NCBI RefSeq assembly: GCF_907164915.1
Contig: NC_061867.1
Span: forward strand, 53,776,271 to 53,840,270
Direction: 5' to 3'
Length of the DNA stretch: 64,000 bases
Source of the DNA: Impatiens glandulifera
Lineage: Eukaryota; Streptophyta; Magnoliopsida; Ericales; Balsaminaceae
Part shown: positions 24,534-38,479 of the stretch, piece by piece
Layout: each line of letters opens with the position of its first letter
Position numbering within the stretch: position 1 is the first letter of the stretch
Made by a program: the position numbers and the translations under genes
The notes under the pieces: model-generated
Told to the model about the DNA's origin: nothing
Databases searched by the model: none
The model's input: the letters and a program-made list of their open reading frames with translations, nothing else

Positions 24534-25781
24534 TCACATGAAACGAAGGATAGATGATTGATACAAGAGAATGGGACTTCTAACCGAATGAGTGCTATCA
24601 AACCATACCAAGGAATAAGAAAGATGATCTTGGTTGAGCCATTGTCCGGTGACAGTCACAACAAAGTTTTTCCTCTCATTTAGATTAATAAAAGATAGAA
24701 TACTCGGTTCCACATTGATAGAGATCCCGTTATCCTCTTTACTAACTTGTGCGTGATAAGTGGAGTTTGCATATCCAACGTTTGTCACTACTCTTGAAAA
24801 TTGAATATTAAAAGACGAGTTTTTAGTCACCGGTGCAGTCATTGTTGGGTAGTTGAGATCCTTTGCAGACATCCCCTTCGAACACATTTTCTTTGATCTC
24901 AACATTTTTCTCAATCTTTCTCCTTCAGAACCTAAACTACAGAACAAGTTGAAATATTCATCAATTGAGGTCTCATATACGAGTCCAGGATATACCGCCT
25001 TCAATGGATCAATGTGTCCTGCTCCATGACCAAGTTCAGCATCTGAATTGTATTTATTATTCATGTTCCAAGCTACACACAAACCAACCAATCAAATATT
25101 ATGATTAACCATAAGTAAAATTTTATCATTATCAAACCATATAATGTTTGTTGAATTGTTGTATTTTTACCGGTAGTCATGAGAGATGATTTAATAGCTG
25201 AAATAGACCAATCATGGTGTTTTGATTTAACAAAAGAAACTGCTCCAGTAACATGGGGACATGACATAGAAGTTCCAGAATCGAAGTTGTACTTTGCAGC
25301 AGGTAGGCCGCCCAAAGATATAGTATCATCTGTAGGACTTTCTGCCAAGATAGTTATGCCCGGTGCAACTACATCAGGCTATCAGGCATTAGAAAAAATA
25401 AAATAACCTATTATAAAAAATGATATATATGGTCGGATATACAAAAAAAAATTGAACCACAAACTTAGCTTTAAAAATAAGATCCAACACACCTTTCAAA
25501 TTTCTGGTAAGATTGTATTGGGTCCTCTAGTAGAAAAAGAAGCCAAGAGGGGAGCTTGACTCTTAATACTCTCACTTTTTTGTATTCTCGCGGAGGGCGA
25601 TACTTCAGACTTGAGGTAAGACTCGACATAATGAAAATCGGGGTCATTTAAAAACACAGTCGGCATAGATGTGACATTAGCATCATCTTTCCCTACATCA
25701 CCTTTTCGAAAAATAACCCCAATTGCACCGCCCTCATAGCTTGTAGGCTCAAACCATCTCTATCTCCATCAACATCACATT
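24534..25781 (-). pseudogene. Subtilase copy 2, 5'-truncated and frameshifted
   Basis: Exon 5 24534-25072, exon 4 25171-25378 (with [12 protein letters not shown], catalytic Ser) and the 3' part of exon 3 25493-25781 match the subtilase at the left edge exon by exon, with conserved splice sites (ACCG|GTAAAA, GTAG|CTTGG). Exon 3 has a 1-bp deletion in the run CACCGCCC (three C in copy 1), which shifts the frame, and homology stops at about 25781 in the middle of the PA-like insert. Exons for the propeptide, Asp and His are absent. The last exon alone is intact. It sits immediately upstream of CRP-B on the same strand. Confidence 0.88.
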
Positions 25782-25786
25782 CATAT

Positions 25787-26010
25787 TTTTTTAGATGTTA
25801 TTTGAATTTTCTTTTGAACCACTCATTATAAATCATGACATAATTTCTTTTTTTTTTGAAATATGTGTTTATTTCTTTTAAAACAAATCTATAAATTTGA
25901 ATCATGATTTGGAGAAAGGCAGACATGCTTTTTATTTTTATTTTCCCTGTTTAGATGCATGGTTCATGTATCGACATGAATTGGAGTATTATTGATGAAC
26001 ACGAGGAGGC
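25787..26010. repeat. Dispersed repeat replacing the 5' part of subtilase copy 2
   Basis: From TTTTAGATGTTATTTGAA onwards this follows the same order as 48075-48114 joined to 49045-49260, including ATAAATCATGACATAATTTC and AATCATGATTTGGAG. It is the uninterrupted version of the site into which the Helitron at 48115-49044 inserted. Confidence 0.75.
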
Positions 26011-26239
26011 TATTCTAATTTATTTTTTATAAATTCAATTAAATAATTTAAAATTATAAATATTTTTATTTAATTTAAATAATATTTAAAATAAGTAATA
26101 ATAATATAAATAAGTTATATATAATTAGGTTAAAGATTATATACAAACCCTTTAACAAATTAATATTAGTATTTTAATTTGACAGAATCTTATATACTTA
26201 AATATATATACTTTCATCTATATATATGTATACCGAGGG
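26011..26239. other. AT-rich spacer
   Basis: No gene or clear element seen between the dispersed repeat and the CACTA-like terminus. Confidence 0.4.
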
Positions 26240-26410
26240 CACTAAAATCATCGGTATAGATGTATTAATACCGACAATTTTGTATGTGGTCAATAATAAT
26301 AACTCAGATGCCGACGGTTTTTTCTCTAGTCGGCATTGACGTACTAAATAACGACGGGTTTTGTTATGGTCGGCATATATAGTCGGTATTGAATCTTTTT
26401 TTACTAGTGT
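26240..26410. mobile_element. CACTA-like transposon terminus or small CACTA MITE
   Basis: The minus strand starts CACTAGTAAAAAAAGATTC at 26410 and has alternating motifs CCGAC and GTCGG (ACCGACTATA, TGCCGACCAT, ATGCCGACTAG, ACCGTCGGCATC), typical of CACTA subterminal regions. The other side begins CACTAAAATCATCGGTA at 26240. No matching 3-bp target duplication was found, so the element may be truncated. It abuts the end of a monooxygenase exon copy. Confidence 0.5.
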
Positions 26411-26431
26411 GACCCTTAAAATTGTTAATAC

Positions 26432-26724
26432 CTTGGAGTAATTCCGAAGTGATTAACATAGTCATCCAAGTATTGAACGAATTGATTCTTATGAACAAAA
26501 GTAGGGTAAGACTTCGGGAATGGCATGTGAGGAAGTTCGCAAAATGGCTTAGCAAGATAGAGTTTAAGGCGATCGTATGTTTTCTTCTGCCACAATGGAG
26601 CGAAACAGTCTTCTCTTTCCAATATAACGTTTGGAATCGAAAGAAAGTTATGATATGCCGCCATTGCTAGCCCCGATGGTCCGGCTCTAACAATGATCAC
26701 CTTATATTGGTTATCGCCTTCCAT
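26432..26724 (-). pseudogene. Flavin monooxygenase exon 1 fragment
   Basis: Matches exon 1 of the intact gene at 38457: MEGD start, [42 protein letters not shown] and a donor after ITPR. The FAD-binding GxGxxG reads RAGPSG, so its first Gly is Arg and dinucleotide binding should be lost. Exon 1 ends at a good GT donor but is followed by a CACTA-like end, not by exon 2. The last-exon copy at 29868-30059 lies on the wrong side to belong to this fragment. Confidence 0.85.
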
Positions 26725-26749
26725 ACAATCTCTATCTCTTGCTCTCAAA

Positions 26750-28319
<1,570 letters not shown>

Positions 28320-28403
28320 GACATTAGTGTCGTTTAAATCTATGGTGAGAATAAGAATAATTAAATTACTGTAATAACTTTCAAAACACTATTAATTATA
28401 AAT

Positions 28404-29396
28404 AAGTCGAGTGGATCGTGGACCGGCTCGAACTCGATTAAACGAGTCGAGTTCGAGTAACTCGTTATTTATATATAATATATTATATATAAATTATATA
28501 TATATATATATATAATATAATATTATAATATTATAATATATATATATTATATATAATATTATAGGTACTTCATGAATGAAAAAAGAAGACAAAAATAAAT
28601 TTTTACATTTAAATATTAATAATATACTTTTTAAATTTAAATGTATTTTCTTTTAAAAATAGTCAGATTAAAAAATTGCCCTTCAAATTTATTGAACAAT
28701 AAAGTAACAATAATACTCATTGTTTTAGGTAAGACCTAAATTTTTTTATATTAAAATATTATGCTTCAATTCACTTTTATTAATTTGCTTTTATTTTTAT
28801 TTTTATTTTAGTAAAATTGAATTTAAAATTTTAAAGTTTAATTTTCAAGTAAACCAATATCTTTATAATTTATTTTGGTGAGACTATTTATATTGTAAGA
28901 TTTTGATTAATAATTTGGTTTTTTATTTTATAATTTTTTAATGACTTTTTTTTATGATATCTTTCAAATATTCAACAACTTCCATTTTTGTAACTTTTAG
29001 TATTTGTGATAAATATCCTCTAAATATTTATTTTTGTTTTTGTTTGTAATTTTTAAATAATATTTAGGATTGAATTAACATTTTTATCTTTAAATTATAT
29101 GATGGTATTTATATTTGTTATTTTAAAATAATGTTGTGATTATATAGGTAGTTTGTCAAATATATATTAAATTATATTTGAGATATTATTTAGTGATAAA
29201 TTGTAATTTTAATTAATAAAATTTAATTTTCGAATTTTCGAGTTTTCAAGTTCTAGTTCGAATTGTCATCGAACCAAGTTCAAGTATAAATTTGGGTGCT
29301 CAATCGAGTTTGAATTCGAGTATTTATAATGTAATTTGAGTCGAGTTCAAGTAATATGGTACTTGACTCGACTCGACTCGACTTGTTTACACCTCT
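28404..29396. mobile_element. Degenerate hAT-like non-autonomous element (CTCGA-rich ends)
   Basis: The right end, read from the minus strand, is TAGAGGTGTAAACAAGTCGA followed by repeated GTCGA. The left side, 28404-28470, has ACTCGATTAAACGAGTCGAG and CTCGAAC motifs. The middle is AT-rich. This is the usual look of plant hAT relics with ACTCGA-type subterminal repeats. The left terminus and target duplication were not found. Confidence 0.5.
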
Positions 29397-29719
29397 AAGT
29401 GTGGCTCACCATCTAAGAGATCATTCGAGAGAATTGAGTTATGACTATATGAATGTTGATATATTTTTTTACGAAGTTGTTAAATAAGATTATAAAAAAA
29501 TAACAATATTATGCAAAACTTAAGTAAAGTATTAAAAAAATTTAGGTACAAGATAGAGAAATCATTATGAACCCTATAATTCAATGATTCTACAAACTTT
29601 TTGTGAATTATAAATTATTTAAACGATTTTAAATATATATATTTTTTTATCTTTTATATTTACGGCCTAGATTCTGAACCATTTATAACAATTTTGTTTG
29701 ATGAGTTTTCACCATTTTA
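29397..29719. other. Spacer without recognised feature
   Basis: No gene, element end or long repeat recognised between the hAT-like relic and the duplicated monooxygenase 3' end. Confidence 0.4.
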
Positions 29720-30096
29720 GGTTCGATTTTAACTGTAATTAATTAATAAAATGTTTTTATCCTTAAAAAAACAATATTATTGAAAATAATAGTTACATTC
29801 ACACTTGACAAAGATGCTCCTTTAGGGTTCATCATAGGCCCATTAAAAGGAGATCGAAGGCCCATTATCATTTAGAGTTTTGATTTTGGGCAGTAAGAAT
29901 AGCCTTGATATCATTAGCTACATTTATTGCATCCAATGAAGCTCCAATAAAACCTCCTCCTCTACAAAGCCCAACACAGTAAAGCCCATTTTGACCCTTC
30001 CAATTATTTGGGAAACTTGGTTTTGAAAGCCCATCTTCGTTCAAAAGGTAATCATCTCCCTTTTATTGCCAAAAACAACAATCAATTAATCATAAT
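29720..30096. repeat. Duplicated 3' end of the monooxygenase gene
   Basis: Matches 36501-36862 almost base for base apart from a 15-bp difference near 29787 (TAATAGTTACATTCA present here). The copy covers the 3' flank, the last exon and the start of intron 4, and stops abruptly inside that intron. Confidence 0.92.
29868..30059 (-). pseudogene. Flavin monooxygenase last-exon copy
   Basis: A 192-bp exon, same length and frame as exon 5 of the intact gene ([18 protein letters not shown], then [18 protein letters not shown] and stop). I see a single nucleotide difference in the exon, so the duplication is recent or was homogenised. No other exons accompany it. What follows upstream of it (30097 on) is an unrelated LTR-like sequence. 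Confidence 0.9.
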
Positions 30097-31153
30097 CAAT
30101 TTTAATCATGATTTATAAGCTATAGTTGGTTCATATGATTATGAAGAACAAAATCCTAACATAAATCACGATTTTAAAATATTTAAAAAGATCAATTTCA
30201 AAAAACTATTTCTAGGTCAAAATTTGGGATCTTTTAAATTAGACCATTTTAATGTCTGATTTTTGTTCCATTAGCTTTGAAATGATGAATATAGTTGAAC
30301 ACAACAAAAACATGAATATCACTCAAGCATTAAAACAGTTATTGAAGATTGAATCAAAATCCAAAATTTTAAAAACGTAATTTGATCAAACATGATCAAA
30401 ACGATGTTACAGTTACATGGAATTCGTCATAACACATTAAAAAATATGTTTAACAACTAATTGAACCCAAAAAATACATATTAAACTCGTGAACACAAGA
30501 TTTAAAAAACTCTAGTTTTCAAGCTCATTTTTTCGAAATTCTTGATTTAAGTTGATTTGATCTAATTTCTTTCAACAGAAAGTTCATACATGTTATATAT
30601 AGAATGATTCTAAACAAGAAAAACAAGCCCTAAAATAGATCAAACCGAATCAAACTAAAGAATTTGAAAAAATTAAAATTTCAATTACAAATCGAAAATT
30701 ACAGAGGCTATGGATTTATACCAACAGTTGCAGAACACTCCTTGGATGTATTGGAAGCTATCTTGAAGCCTGAATCAAATCTGTGATGGCCGGAAAAGTT
30801 TTTTACAAAAATTAGGTCTTGGCCGGAATTCAAATTCATGATTTCTTCTATAATATGATGTAATTGGTTGATGATTTGGTTAACAAACCATTAGGAAGTA
30901 TTTATAGTGCAGGTAGGTCGGTCGAAGAAGAAGAATTCAAATTGACGATCGACGTTCTTATCCCTAAATCATATCTTCTTCGTGGTAGCCTATTTCTAGG
31001 GAGAATTGTCCCTCCTAACTAGCTATAGGGATATTGATGGCGGGGATAAGGCGAAGACATGAACGAAATTTGGAGAGATAATGTAAAAGGATAAAACCTA
31101 AATGACAACACTGAGGATGAATCATGACAATGATTCATAGGTCAGGTCGTTAC
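30097..31153 (-). mobile_element. LTR-like sequence, probable Ty3/gypsy solo or partial LTR
   Basis: On the minus strand it starts TGTAACGACCTGACC at 31153, a common plant gypsy LTR start, and has a TATA box CTATAAATACTTCC near 30895-30910. The other end is not defined; the sequence stays LTR- or leader-like down to the break at 30097. No primer-binding site, coding domain or target duplication was found. Confidence 0.4.
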
Positions 31154-32300
31154 AAGATCATTTTTTGTCTAACTCTCACTGGGGATAGACCATAATAGTC
31201 TTGCTTCCTACTATGGAGACAACAGGGTACTGCTGGAGCTGGTTCATGATAATGACTCATTCATTTTTTCGTTAAATTTTGTTGAGGATAGACTACTACA
31301 ATAAACTTAACATGCTGGGAAGTAAACATGACTCTGACTAGGAATGAATTACCATAATAATCCTATTATAACAATGATTAATGGTGTCTATGAATAGATA
31401 GGGATCACCTAGGTAGTGAAAAGAACTTTATGTGGGGAAGAGTCTTATGCCAATAAGACTATATATTAAGAAGAACTCTCTTAGGGAATATTTTTCCTAG
31501 GGAACGATGATAACAATCACGCCATGTTGTTGGAGATAAAGAGGGTCCTCTACCGAGGATGGAAGAGAATTCTCTAGGCAATGTGACAACAGTCATGTAG
31601 GGGATTGTAAGAACAATCATTCTACGGGGATGATAGCAATCATTATGATCTATATGGATGCCTACTAAAATAAGGCTCACTTTGTTGGGGAAATGGCAAC
31701 AACCTTCACTCTAATGGGATAGGTTATAAAAAATAACCTACATGAAAATCTATCAAAATAGGACTCACTCTCACCAGTGATAGGTTATAAAAATAACCTA
31801 TATAGATACCTATCATGATAGGGCTTTAAGAATCATAAAAATGATTTCTAGTGCCTATCCACGGACAAGGCTTGTCGGGGAAAGATCAATATAATGATCG
31901 TAGATGCATATTAGAAATAGGACTTTTAATTAATTTTATAATAACGATCTTATAGTTGGTAGAAATATCGTAACTCAACTAGGGATATCATGATGATAAC
32001 CATGAATGCCTATTATGGGATAGGGTTTTCTTCTGGGTAAGGGTCATGCTAATCACTCTTAAGGTGATAGGTCAAGACAATGACTTATCTAAACAATGAC
32101 TTATCCTACTACCCGATGAATAGGTTTGGTGAACCATCTAAACCAATCATGTCCATACTTTCATCTGATCATAGTAGCCCATAAAGAGGTAGGCTCTGAG
32201 GAGTATCTATTATACCATTTCGATAAAAGAGCTTTATTAAAACAAAGTCAAATCTTGTATACCCAATCCCCCTTGATTCTTAAATTTCTACACTTTATCC
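31154..32300. repeat. Degenerate repeats with TAGG...AATGAT motifs
   Basis: Phrases such as GATAGGTTATAAAAA-TAACCTA, CAATCAT/ACAATCATT, TAGGG-AT and TGCCTAT-ATAGGA recur irregularly across the block. No coding frame is kept. It looks like a heavily mutated tandem repeat or retroelement non-coding region next to the LTR-like sequence. Confidence 0.4.
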
Positions 32301-32308
32301 CATCTTAC

Positions 32309-34730
32309 CTAATGATGGAAGGATGACTTAGAGGATCCCCAAATAAATTTACAAATAATTTTTTCCATCTTCACAGCCATACTTTTAGGTATAAGAATTA
32401 GAGACATCATGTACGTAGGCATAGATTCCAAAGCACTTTTTATGAGAACCAAATGTCCACCTTTTGAAATCATCTTGTGCTTCCAGATTGATAACTTTCT
32501 TTCTATTTTGGTGATGATCGGATCCCAAGAAGCTTTAAAACGGGCTTTAGCACCTAAAGGCATCCCTAGATAAGTAGACGGAAATCATCCCACCCTGAAG
32601 CCCAAGATGCTCGAAAGTGTCATCTTACTTCTATTGGATACGAAGTTTGAGAAAAATATCTCAGACATACTGAGGTTAACTCGCAATCCAGAACATGCTC
32701 CAAACAACTAGAGAATATCCCGAAGATGCTTGAAAATTTCTATGAGTGGCTTGAATCATGCATAAGGTATCGTCTGCAAAAATCAAATGACAAATGACAA
32801 ATGAAGACCTCCTTATCCCACAATCCACTCCTTTAATTAGACTAGCATGCTCGGTGAAAGCCAACATTCTTGAAAAAGCTTCCATGACAATGACGAATAA
32901 GAATGGGGAAAGAGGATCACCCTGCCTAATTCCCCTTGAGCTTTTGAAAAAACCTTTAGGTCTTCCATTCACAATTATAGAGAACTTAGTTGTCGACACA
33001 CAAAATTTGATCCAATCTATTCACTTCTCTCCCATACCCATTCTACCCATTACATCGAATAAAAATTCCCAATTAACACAGTCATAGACTTTTTCAATAT
33101 CAAGTTTCACGAAGGCACACTTATTTCCTTTGAAATTTGTTGAATCAATACATTAATTTGCAATAAGGGACACATCAAATATTTGGCGACTTTTAATAAA
33201 AGCCATCTAATTTGTCGAGATCACTGAATCAAGAACTCCACGTAGTCTATTTGCCAAATATTTAGACACAATCTTGTTGAAAGATGAAACAAGACTAATA
33301 GGTCTAAAAAATTTCACATCAATAGTTCCGGGCGCTTTGCGAATCAGACATATTAGCGTAGAGTTTCAACTCTTGTTAAATTATGAGAATTTATAAAAAT
33401 GCTCGATCTCTTTCATGATATCAGTTTTAAGAAATGGCCACATTTTTTTAAAGAAGGCTAGAGTAAATCCATTACTTCATAGGGCCTTATCACTCCCACA
33501 ATCCATTATCGCTGCCCTCCACTTCTTTTTCTGTGAAACGAACTACCAATATGTCATTTTTCTCCATACTAATAGTAGTAAATTCACACCATCCAACTTC
33601 GGTCTAACCCTATATGGTTTCTTGAATAAATCTTTATAAAATTGCACAATATTATTTGAAATCGCAGGCTCACAATCATGGGAAACACCCTGCACCAAAA
33701 TTGAGTTGATTGCATTGTTCCTAGCCTGCGCCTTCGAGACCCCTTGAATTTTTTTTTTTTGTATTTTTATCCCCAGCTCTCAGCCAAGTAGCTCTAGTGC
33801 GTTGTTTAGCCCCAATCTCTTCTTCTTTACATAACTCATGAAGATTATTAACTAGAAAAAATACAAAAGCTAACCTCTTTCGCCATAAGGTCACGAACCT
33901 CTTCTACCTCATCGAGAACATTAATCTTATTACATAAATCATCGATCTTTGTACAAAATATTGCACGTGCACCCACATACCAACTTTGTAGTAGTTTACG
34001 TAAGTTCTTCAAATTCATAAATAGTTTCGATGATGCTGAACCGAAAGGAACTTGAGACCCCACCATTCTTGCACACAAGTCACAAATTTATCCATGATCA
34101 ACCACTTATTCTCGAACCTAAAAGGGCGACACGACTTATCCACAACTCTACGCTCTAGTATAATAGGTCTATGATCCGAACAAGTCCAAGGAAGTACCTT
34201 TTGAAAAATATTAGCTACCCCTGAAATATTGACTCACTAACTAAAATCTGTCAATGCGAGACAGATACAACCCACCATTGGCATTGCCTCTTCTAAATGT
34301 TTATTGTCCTCCTTAAAGTGGCGGATCCACAAGTTATAGATTCTTGATAGTATTAAAGAACTTTCTCATCTGACTGGTCAATCGTCTAACCCCTTTCTTT
34401 CAGACGGGTCCCTCACTTCGTTCATATCACCAGCAAAGATGATTGGAAGATCCCATAAACTAGCCACTCTTGTCAACTCATTAAAAAACTTCGCTTTTAA
34501 TTCGGGGAGTACCGATCCGTAAACTATTGACATCACCCAACGAAAATTATCTTCCCAATTCCTAAGTTGAGCGCTAATTGAAAATATTCCAACATCAACA
34601 TCCATCTTCTCAAATACATCATCACAAGCAATTAAAATTTCACTCGATGCCCCGATAGAGTAAGTGCTATCATTCACACAATCGCCATTGTTATTTGGAT
34701 TTTTAATCGTTGAATTATTATAATGTTTAA
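32309..34730 (-). pseudogene. LINE (L1-type) ORF2 relic: endonuclease and reverse transcriptase
   Basis: Minus-strand pieces appear in the order expected for a plant LINE. 34677-34378 is apurinic endonuclease-like (FRWVMSIVYGSVLPELK, then IFAGDMNEVRD). 34078-33848 is the linker. 33110-32676 is reverse transcriptase with GIRQGDPLSPFLFVIVMEA and the catalytic FADD in LIFADDTLCM. 32563-32309 is the post-RT region (KLSIWKHKMISKGGHLVLIK). Frameshifts and stops lie between and within blocks, and both ends are missing. No poly(A) tail or target duplication was identified. Confidence 0.88.
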
Positions 34731-36500
34731 ATTTTATAAAATAAAGTGATAATATTTTAGTTGATGAATTAATAATTTAACGGTTGAAAAGAAATGAGAT
34801 TTGATAAGATGATTTTTATTTAAAAAAAAATACAAAAATAACCCAACATAAAACGAGTTTTTAGAGATCTTAAAAAATACTAAATTTTTTTTCTTTTTTC
34901 CTATAATTTTTGAATTGAGATAAACCTTAGAACTGATTCAAATGGGCGATTCAGAGCTAAATCTTGGTTATGCAACCAATCGATATGAGTGAAGAATGGT
35001 TCGATAAAGAAACTAAATTATAGGATAAACATAAATATGAGAATGATCCCGGTTGGGACATGAATATACCAATAATATATTCCTTTGTATAGAACAAGAT
35101 TTAAAGACAAGATAAGACCAGTTAATAAAGATGTTTATCTAACCTTCAATAAACCGATTTGCAAATAGAACAAACAAGATTTGACACATTATTTTAATCC
35201 TTATGACATTTTAATTTTATTGGCTTCATTCACCCAATTTGAATACACTCCCTTAATTTGATCTGAAACTAGATTAGAAGTATCTAACTAAGTTTTGTTT
35301 TTGTGATCTCATTTGGATACCAATTCAAATGGGATATTATTAGTTTCTCATCTAGTTTTGAATCGAGATCGATAAAGTAGTTCCAAATGTGAACCTCTCT
35401 TCCGCCCATGTGACGATCGAGATAAAACCAAGTCCACTTTCAACCATCGCGGCCAATATTTCCTTCTCAAGTTATCAAGAAAATAATTTGTGGGTTATTG
35501 GTCTAGGAGACCATCCAATTAAGACAATATCCTTATCATCTTCATGAAACAAAAGAAAATTGAAAAAGAGGGAAAATCCTATTTGTCAATGCAACCAACG
35601 GCAAAACTTAACAATGACCCAATGGATGTATATGTCTTGTTCCTTAAACCTAGCTAGCCACTTTAGGATATGTTGGTTATTGAGTTTCATTTCATACCTT
35701 TATAAACACTTCAATTTAAACTATTTTTGAGGGTAGATTTAAGTTTGATTAAGACAAATGAACATGGAATCTATATGTTATACACACCTTAAGCAAAGCG
35801 AATGAAGCACCTTATAGTTCAATATTCTCATGGACTTAAAGTTAAGAAATTTTAATTTAATTATAATTGCTCGAGACATCAATTCGTACAATTCAAGAAG
35901 TGGATGATCATGTCACCCTTTTATTCCCTTGAGTTCATTATTATCAATAAGTCGACTCAGATACCATTTGTAATGTTCTGGACCACAAGGCATGTGAATA
36001 TTTATTTTTGGTTCAAAATAGGGATTAAAGCTTAAGAAAATATTTAAAATTAGTGTGAAACAAAACCATTCGGATAGACAATGAAGAAGGGATTCAAGAA
36101 CAGTTTCCTAATAATGTAATATCTCTTGAGACAAGAATAAGGACTAGTTTAGAGAAAATGTGGATGGTTATGGGGACCAAAGACATGGGTTATGTCCTAT
36201 TTGTTATGTTGGGAACAATTTGACCTTTCTATGGGGGGTTGGTTTTGGCATTTTGTTAATTGGCATTTTCTTACAATCAAAAATCATTTGCGACAATAGT
36301 TACAAACAAACCACATTTCTTGATTAAATATAGGACCGCATAAATGAATTAGTTAGGCCCACCATTGCTAATTAAAAATGAAGAAATGAAATAAAACATG
36401 TGAAATAACTTTATTCATTAATTATATTCTTAATAACTTACACCCATTAATTAAAGATAAAGGATTCACCCATTAATTCTTAAAACATAGTGCTAATTAA
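34731..36500. other. Intergenic sequence, possible LTR start at 35971
   Basis: No gene recognised. GACTCAGATACCATTTGTAATG near 35955-35975 resembles a minus-strand tRNA-Met primer-binding site (TGGTATC) next to an LTR end (TGTAATGTTC), so a decayed LTR retroelement may lie to its right. No coding domains are seen. Confidence 0.3.
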
Positions 36501-36633
36501 GGTTCGATTTTAACTGTAATTAATTAATAAAATGTTTTTATCCTTAAAAAAACAGTATTATTGAAAACACTTGACAAAGATGCTCCTTTAGGGTTCATCA
36601 TAGGCCCATTAAAAGGAGATCGAAGGCCCATTA

Positions 36634-38457
36634 TCATTTAGAGTTTTGATTTTGGGCAGTAAGAATAGCCTTGATATCATTAGCTACATTTATTGCATCC
36701 AATGAAGCTCCAATAAAACCTCCTCCTCTACAAAGCCCAACACAGTAAAGCCCATTTTGACCCTTCCAATTATTTGGAAAACTTGGTTTTGAAAGCCCAT
36801 CTTCGTTCAAAAGGTAATCATCTCCCTTTTATTGCCAAAAACAACAATCAATTAATCATAATAAAATTTATTGGATTTAAAAAAATAAAATTAATAATAA
36901 TGAGCTGAATGGAAATTGACCTTTAGCCATTTGTTAGTTGATCTCTTGAAGCCAGTTGCAAAAATGATTACATCAAATGAATATGATTTTCCATTATTAA
37001 ATGACACTTCACTCTCTTTAATCTTCCTAATTAATGGTAACACCTATCAATACCAATATTTTTTATATCAATCATTAGTATAAAAAAAAAACAAGATAAA
37101 AGATAATATATAGCACGTAAACACACTTAACAAAATGGGACAACGAATTAAGTATGTAGCCCGCAAACACACTTAATCATTTAACCAAATACAGACTTGT
37201 TGTCTGACGGACTCGAACCCAGGATCTTAATGTGAATATCCACCTCTTGTTGCCGCTATACTAGAAGAGGTAATTCTCCCTTCAATTTAAAGTATTTGAA
37301 AAATCGAACACGAGACTATTCATCTCTTAAATAATATTATTTTCACTTAAACTATATATATCGAAAAAAATTGACAAATGATTTTGTTTCGAACCTGGAT
37401 TTGGCCGGATTTGATCTTGTCCATTGTACCAATATCATTAATAGGATACTTTCCATACTTGTCTTTCATGAGAAAAGGTCCCTCTTTAGGCCTTTTGAAA
37501 CCATATTTGGATAAATCATTTCCATATTTAAGTTTGCTCAACATAACCAAAAGAGAGTCCACCCAATACACCGAGATGTATTTCAATAGATATAATCCAA
37601 CATTTGTAGCTTCACTCCATAATATATGCATCTATATATCACATACAACAACTTTAAATACCTAATCTTAAAACCAATATTATGTTCAATATTGTTTTTT
37701 TCTTATCATTGACTTACATCGCTTCTGACGATAATGGAAGTCTTGGCACCATGATTAGCAAGATCGAGTGCAATTTGCATGCCAGAATTTCCTGATCCCA
37801 CTACCAACACATTCTTTCCAGTGTATCTTTCGCCAGACTTGTATTGAGTGGTGTGTAACACTTCTCCTACGAATGTTTCTAGTCCCTCCACATTCGGAAT
37901 GAACGCGTCGCCATTCTCTCCCGATGCCACAACAAGAAAGTCGCAACTATATTCTTCCATCTCTTCCGAGTTGATGTTTCTCGCCTTGATGTTCCATTTC
38001 TTAGTACTCTCTAATTCAACATAGTCAGCCGACTCCACAAATCTATTATACCTAATTTAATTATCCAAGCATATATATAATATATCTATAGATAATTAAT
38101 TAATCAAACATTGAAATCTCTATAGAATGGATTAATTGAACCTTATTTATTAATATACCTTGGAGTAATGTTGAAGTGATTAATGTAGTGATCCAAGTAT
38201 TGAACGAATTCATTCCTAGAAACATAAGTAGGGTAAGACTTCGGGTATGACATATGAGGAAGTTCGCAAAATGATTTCGCTATATGAAGTTTGAGGCGAT
38301 CGTATGTTTTTTTCTGCCACAAGGGAGCGAAACAATTGTCTCTTTCCAATATAACGTTTGGAATCGAAAGTATGTTCAAACTCGCCGCCATTGCCAGCCC
38401 CGATGGTCCGGCTCCGACAATGATCACCTTATAACAACGTTGTTTATCACCTTCCAT
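36634..38457 (-). CDS. YUCCA-like flavin-containing monooxygenase, apparently intact
   Basis: Class B flavin monooxygenase; plant YUCCA enzymes convert indole-3-pyruvate to the auxin indole-3-acetate with NADPH and O2, in the cytosol or at the ER. Five exons with GT/AG borders: 38457-38159, 38042-37718, 37631-37395, 37043-36921 and 36825-36634, together 1176 bp (391 codons and stop), close to the family length. Motifs in order: FAD site [12 protein letters not shown] (near residue 10), FMO signature [16 protein letters not shown] site VVGSGNSG, then [17 protein letters not shown], and [13 protein letters not shown] near the end of exon 4. No stop or frameshift was seen. Sequence style is closest in my reading to the YUC10/YUC11 branch; the exact substrate is inferred. 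A SINE lies in intron 3. Exon 1 and exon 5 each have a stray copy in this window (26.4 and 29.9 kb). Confidence 0.88.
37082..37285 (-). mobile_element. tRNA-derived SINE in monooxygenase intron 3
   Basis: On the minus strand a Pol III A-box TAGTATAGCGG (37263-37253) is followed 44 bp later by a perfect B-box GGTTCGAGTCC (37219-37209), the spacing found in tRNA genes. The body continues about 120 bp and ends in TTG plus a T run (37082-37093), as in several plant SINE families. No cloverleaf can be closed, so it is not a tRNA gene. Target duplication not resolved. Confidence 0.7.
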
Positions 38458-38479
38458 ATCTCTTTCTCACACACACAAT

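Noticed and set aside
37190..37285. A tRNA gene in the monooxygenase intron
   Set aside because: A and B boxes are present, but no acceptor stem or anticodon arm can be closed; it is a SINE head.
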